Origin: Floccifex porci
GTDB taxonomy: Bacteria > Bacillota_I > Bacilli_A > Erysipelotrichales > Erysipelotrichaceae
Direction: 5' to 3'
Length of the DNA stretch: 64,000 nt
NCBI RefSeq assembly: GCF_009696175.1
Contig: NZ_VUMM01000006.1
Location: forward strand, 1-64,000
Shown piece after piece: positions 63,442 through 64,000 of this stretch (positions are counted from its first letter, which is position 1; every line of letters begins with the position of its first letter). The position numbers and the translations under genes were made by a program. A model generated the notes under the pieces. That model was not told the origin of the DNA, did no database searches, and saw only the letters and a program-made list of their open reading frames with translations.

Positions 63442-64000
63442 AAAGATTCTTCTCCTGTTCTTCTGTATCCGATTGAAATTCCATTTCATATGGAATCTTT
63501 TCATGAACCAGGCATAGATTCAGAAAACATAAAAAGATTCCTATATCAATTTTGTTGTAGAAGATTACTTTATTTTTAGGCATGATTCCTCTTCGATTAC
63601 AGTCAAATATACGATAAACGTATAATCTGTCTTCTTTTCTGTGTACAAACCAGGGTTGAAGATTACAGGCACTGCAGGCATAACGGATAATACCGGATAC
63701 CCCTTCTATTTGTTTACCCTTCCATATCTCATTTAATGGTTTTCTTTTACTTTTAAACATATCTTTACGAAAATGTACTGAATCTTTTATTTTCGAAAAA
63801 ATCATCATAATCACAAAATGAAGCGAATCAATCTGTTCAATATCCGGTTTTCCTATTCCATACCATAAAGTTCCTATATTGTGGCTTGTTAAATAAAAAT
63901 CCATCTGTTGTCCTAAATATCCAATATTCTGCAGGTAGTTTTCTTTTATTTCACTATAAAATAAAATACAATACTGTCCATCTCTTGATTTTTCAATCTG
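63410..64000 (-). CDS. Nitroreductase-family protein (partial, cut by window edge)
   Basis: The frame stays open to base 64000, so the N-terminus lies outside. The visible 196 residues contain YLGQQMDFYLTSHNIGTLWY and YACSACNLQPWFVHRKEDRL, typical of the C-terminal half of nitroreductase-like flavoproteins of the TM1586 type. Internal ATG 63904 is therefore not the start. Substrate unknown. Confidence 0.75.
   Translation of the reverse strand, partial: QIEKSRDGQYCILFYSEIKENYLQNIGYLGQQMDFYLTSHNIGTLWYGIGKPDIEQIDSLHFVIMMIFSKIKDSVHFRKDMFKSKRKPLNEIWKGKQIEGVSGIIRYACSACNLQPWFVHRKEDRLYVYRIFDCNRRGIMPKNKVIFYNKIDIGIFLCFLNLCLVHEKIPYEMEFQSDTEEQEKNLYAIYKIKTSS

Overview
The window is chromosomal DNA from a low-GC Firmicute, most likely an Erysipelotrichia-type gut anaerobe. 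This rests on strong A+T bias, a glutaminyl-tRNA synthetase, CamS next to PcrA, an L27 with a cleavable N-terminal extension plus its Prp protease, two glycine-leucine-tryptophan C-terminal surface anchors, and an SaCas9-like type II-A CRISPR system. Genus is not claimed.

Layout. 1-5.9 kb: tail of an IS3-family transposase, a small operon with nagA between two lipoprotein genes, a flavin/Fe-S enoate-reductase-type enzyme, and a HigB toxin with a HigA-ImmA/IrrE fusion antitoxin. 5.9-15 kb: the CRISPR region. On the minus strand the order is cas9, tracrRNA, cas1, cas2, csn2, leader, then an array of 40 canonical 36-nt repeats and 38 ordinary spacers. The array is interrupted by a 572-nt block of phage-like DNA, and a 239-nt ORF-bearing block separates it from a decayed terminal repeat. 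cas9 is broken by one base in a run of nine A, which puts the PAM-interacting domain out of frame. 15-24 kb: a surface protein, dxr, and a packed operon of glycyl radical enzyme, activase, DeoR regulator and NanE, with a sodium symporter upstream. 24-43 kb: housekeeping genes (rel, apt, recJ-like, ruvAB, a MarR-controlled heterodimeric ABC exporter, xth, obg, rpmA-prp-rplU, glnS, dnaE, cdd). 43-64 kb: a BspA-like surface protein, camS-pcrA, a methyltransferase and hydrolase, pncB, recA, pncC/cinA, pgsA, a RodZ-like protein, a Zn/Cd efflux operon (separate HMA protein, P1B ATPase, ArsR repressor), and several small metabolic and membrane genes.

How it fits together. The most unusual locus is the CRISPR array. 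The 572-nt block starts and ends flush with repeats. It carries the end of one gene, a complete 85-aa ORF with ribosome binding site and terminator, and a truncated Prp-type protease gene. Its leader-proximal 25 nt are identical to the neighbouring spacer, with mismatches only in the five PAM-proximal positions. Its terminator faces the direction of pre-crRNA synthesis, so it may separate an expressed 14-spacer block from an older 24-spacer block. The array and the frameshifted cas9 together suggest a system that has recombined with phage DNA and may now be impaired or switchable.

A second candidate of interest is the glycyl radical enzyme operon, which combines a Cys-Gly-Glu active-site motif, a NanE epimerase and an amino-acid-type sodium symporter. 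No rRNA or tRNA gene was recognised. Outside the array no gene-free stretch exceeds about 300 bases; the largest are 14952-15221, 85-251, 45586-45763 and 62788-62931.
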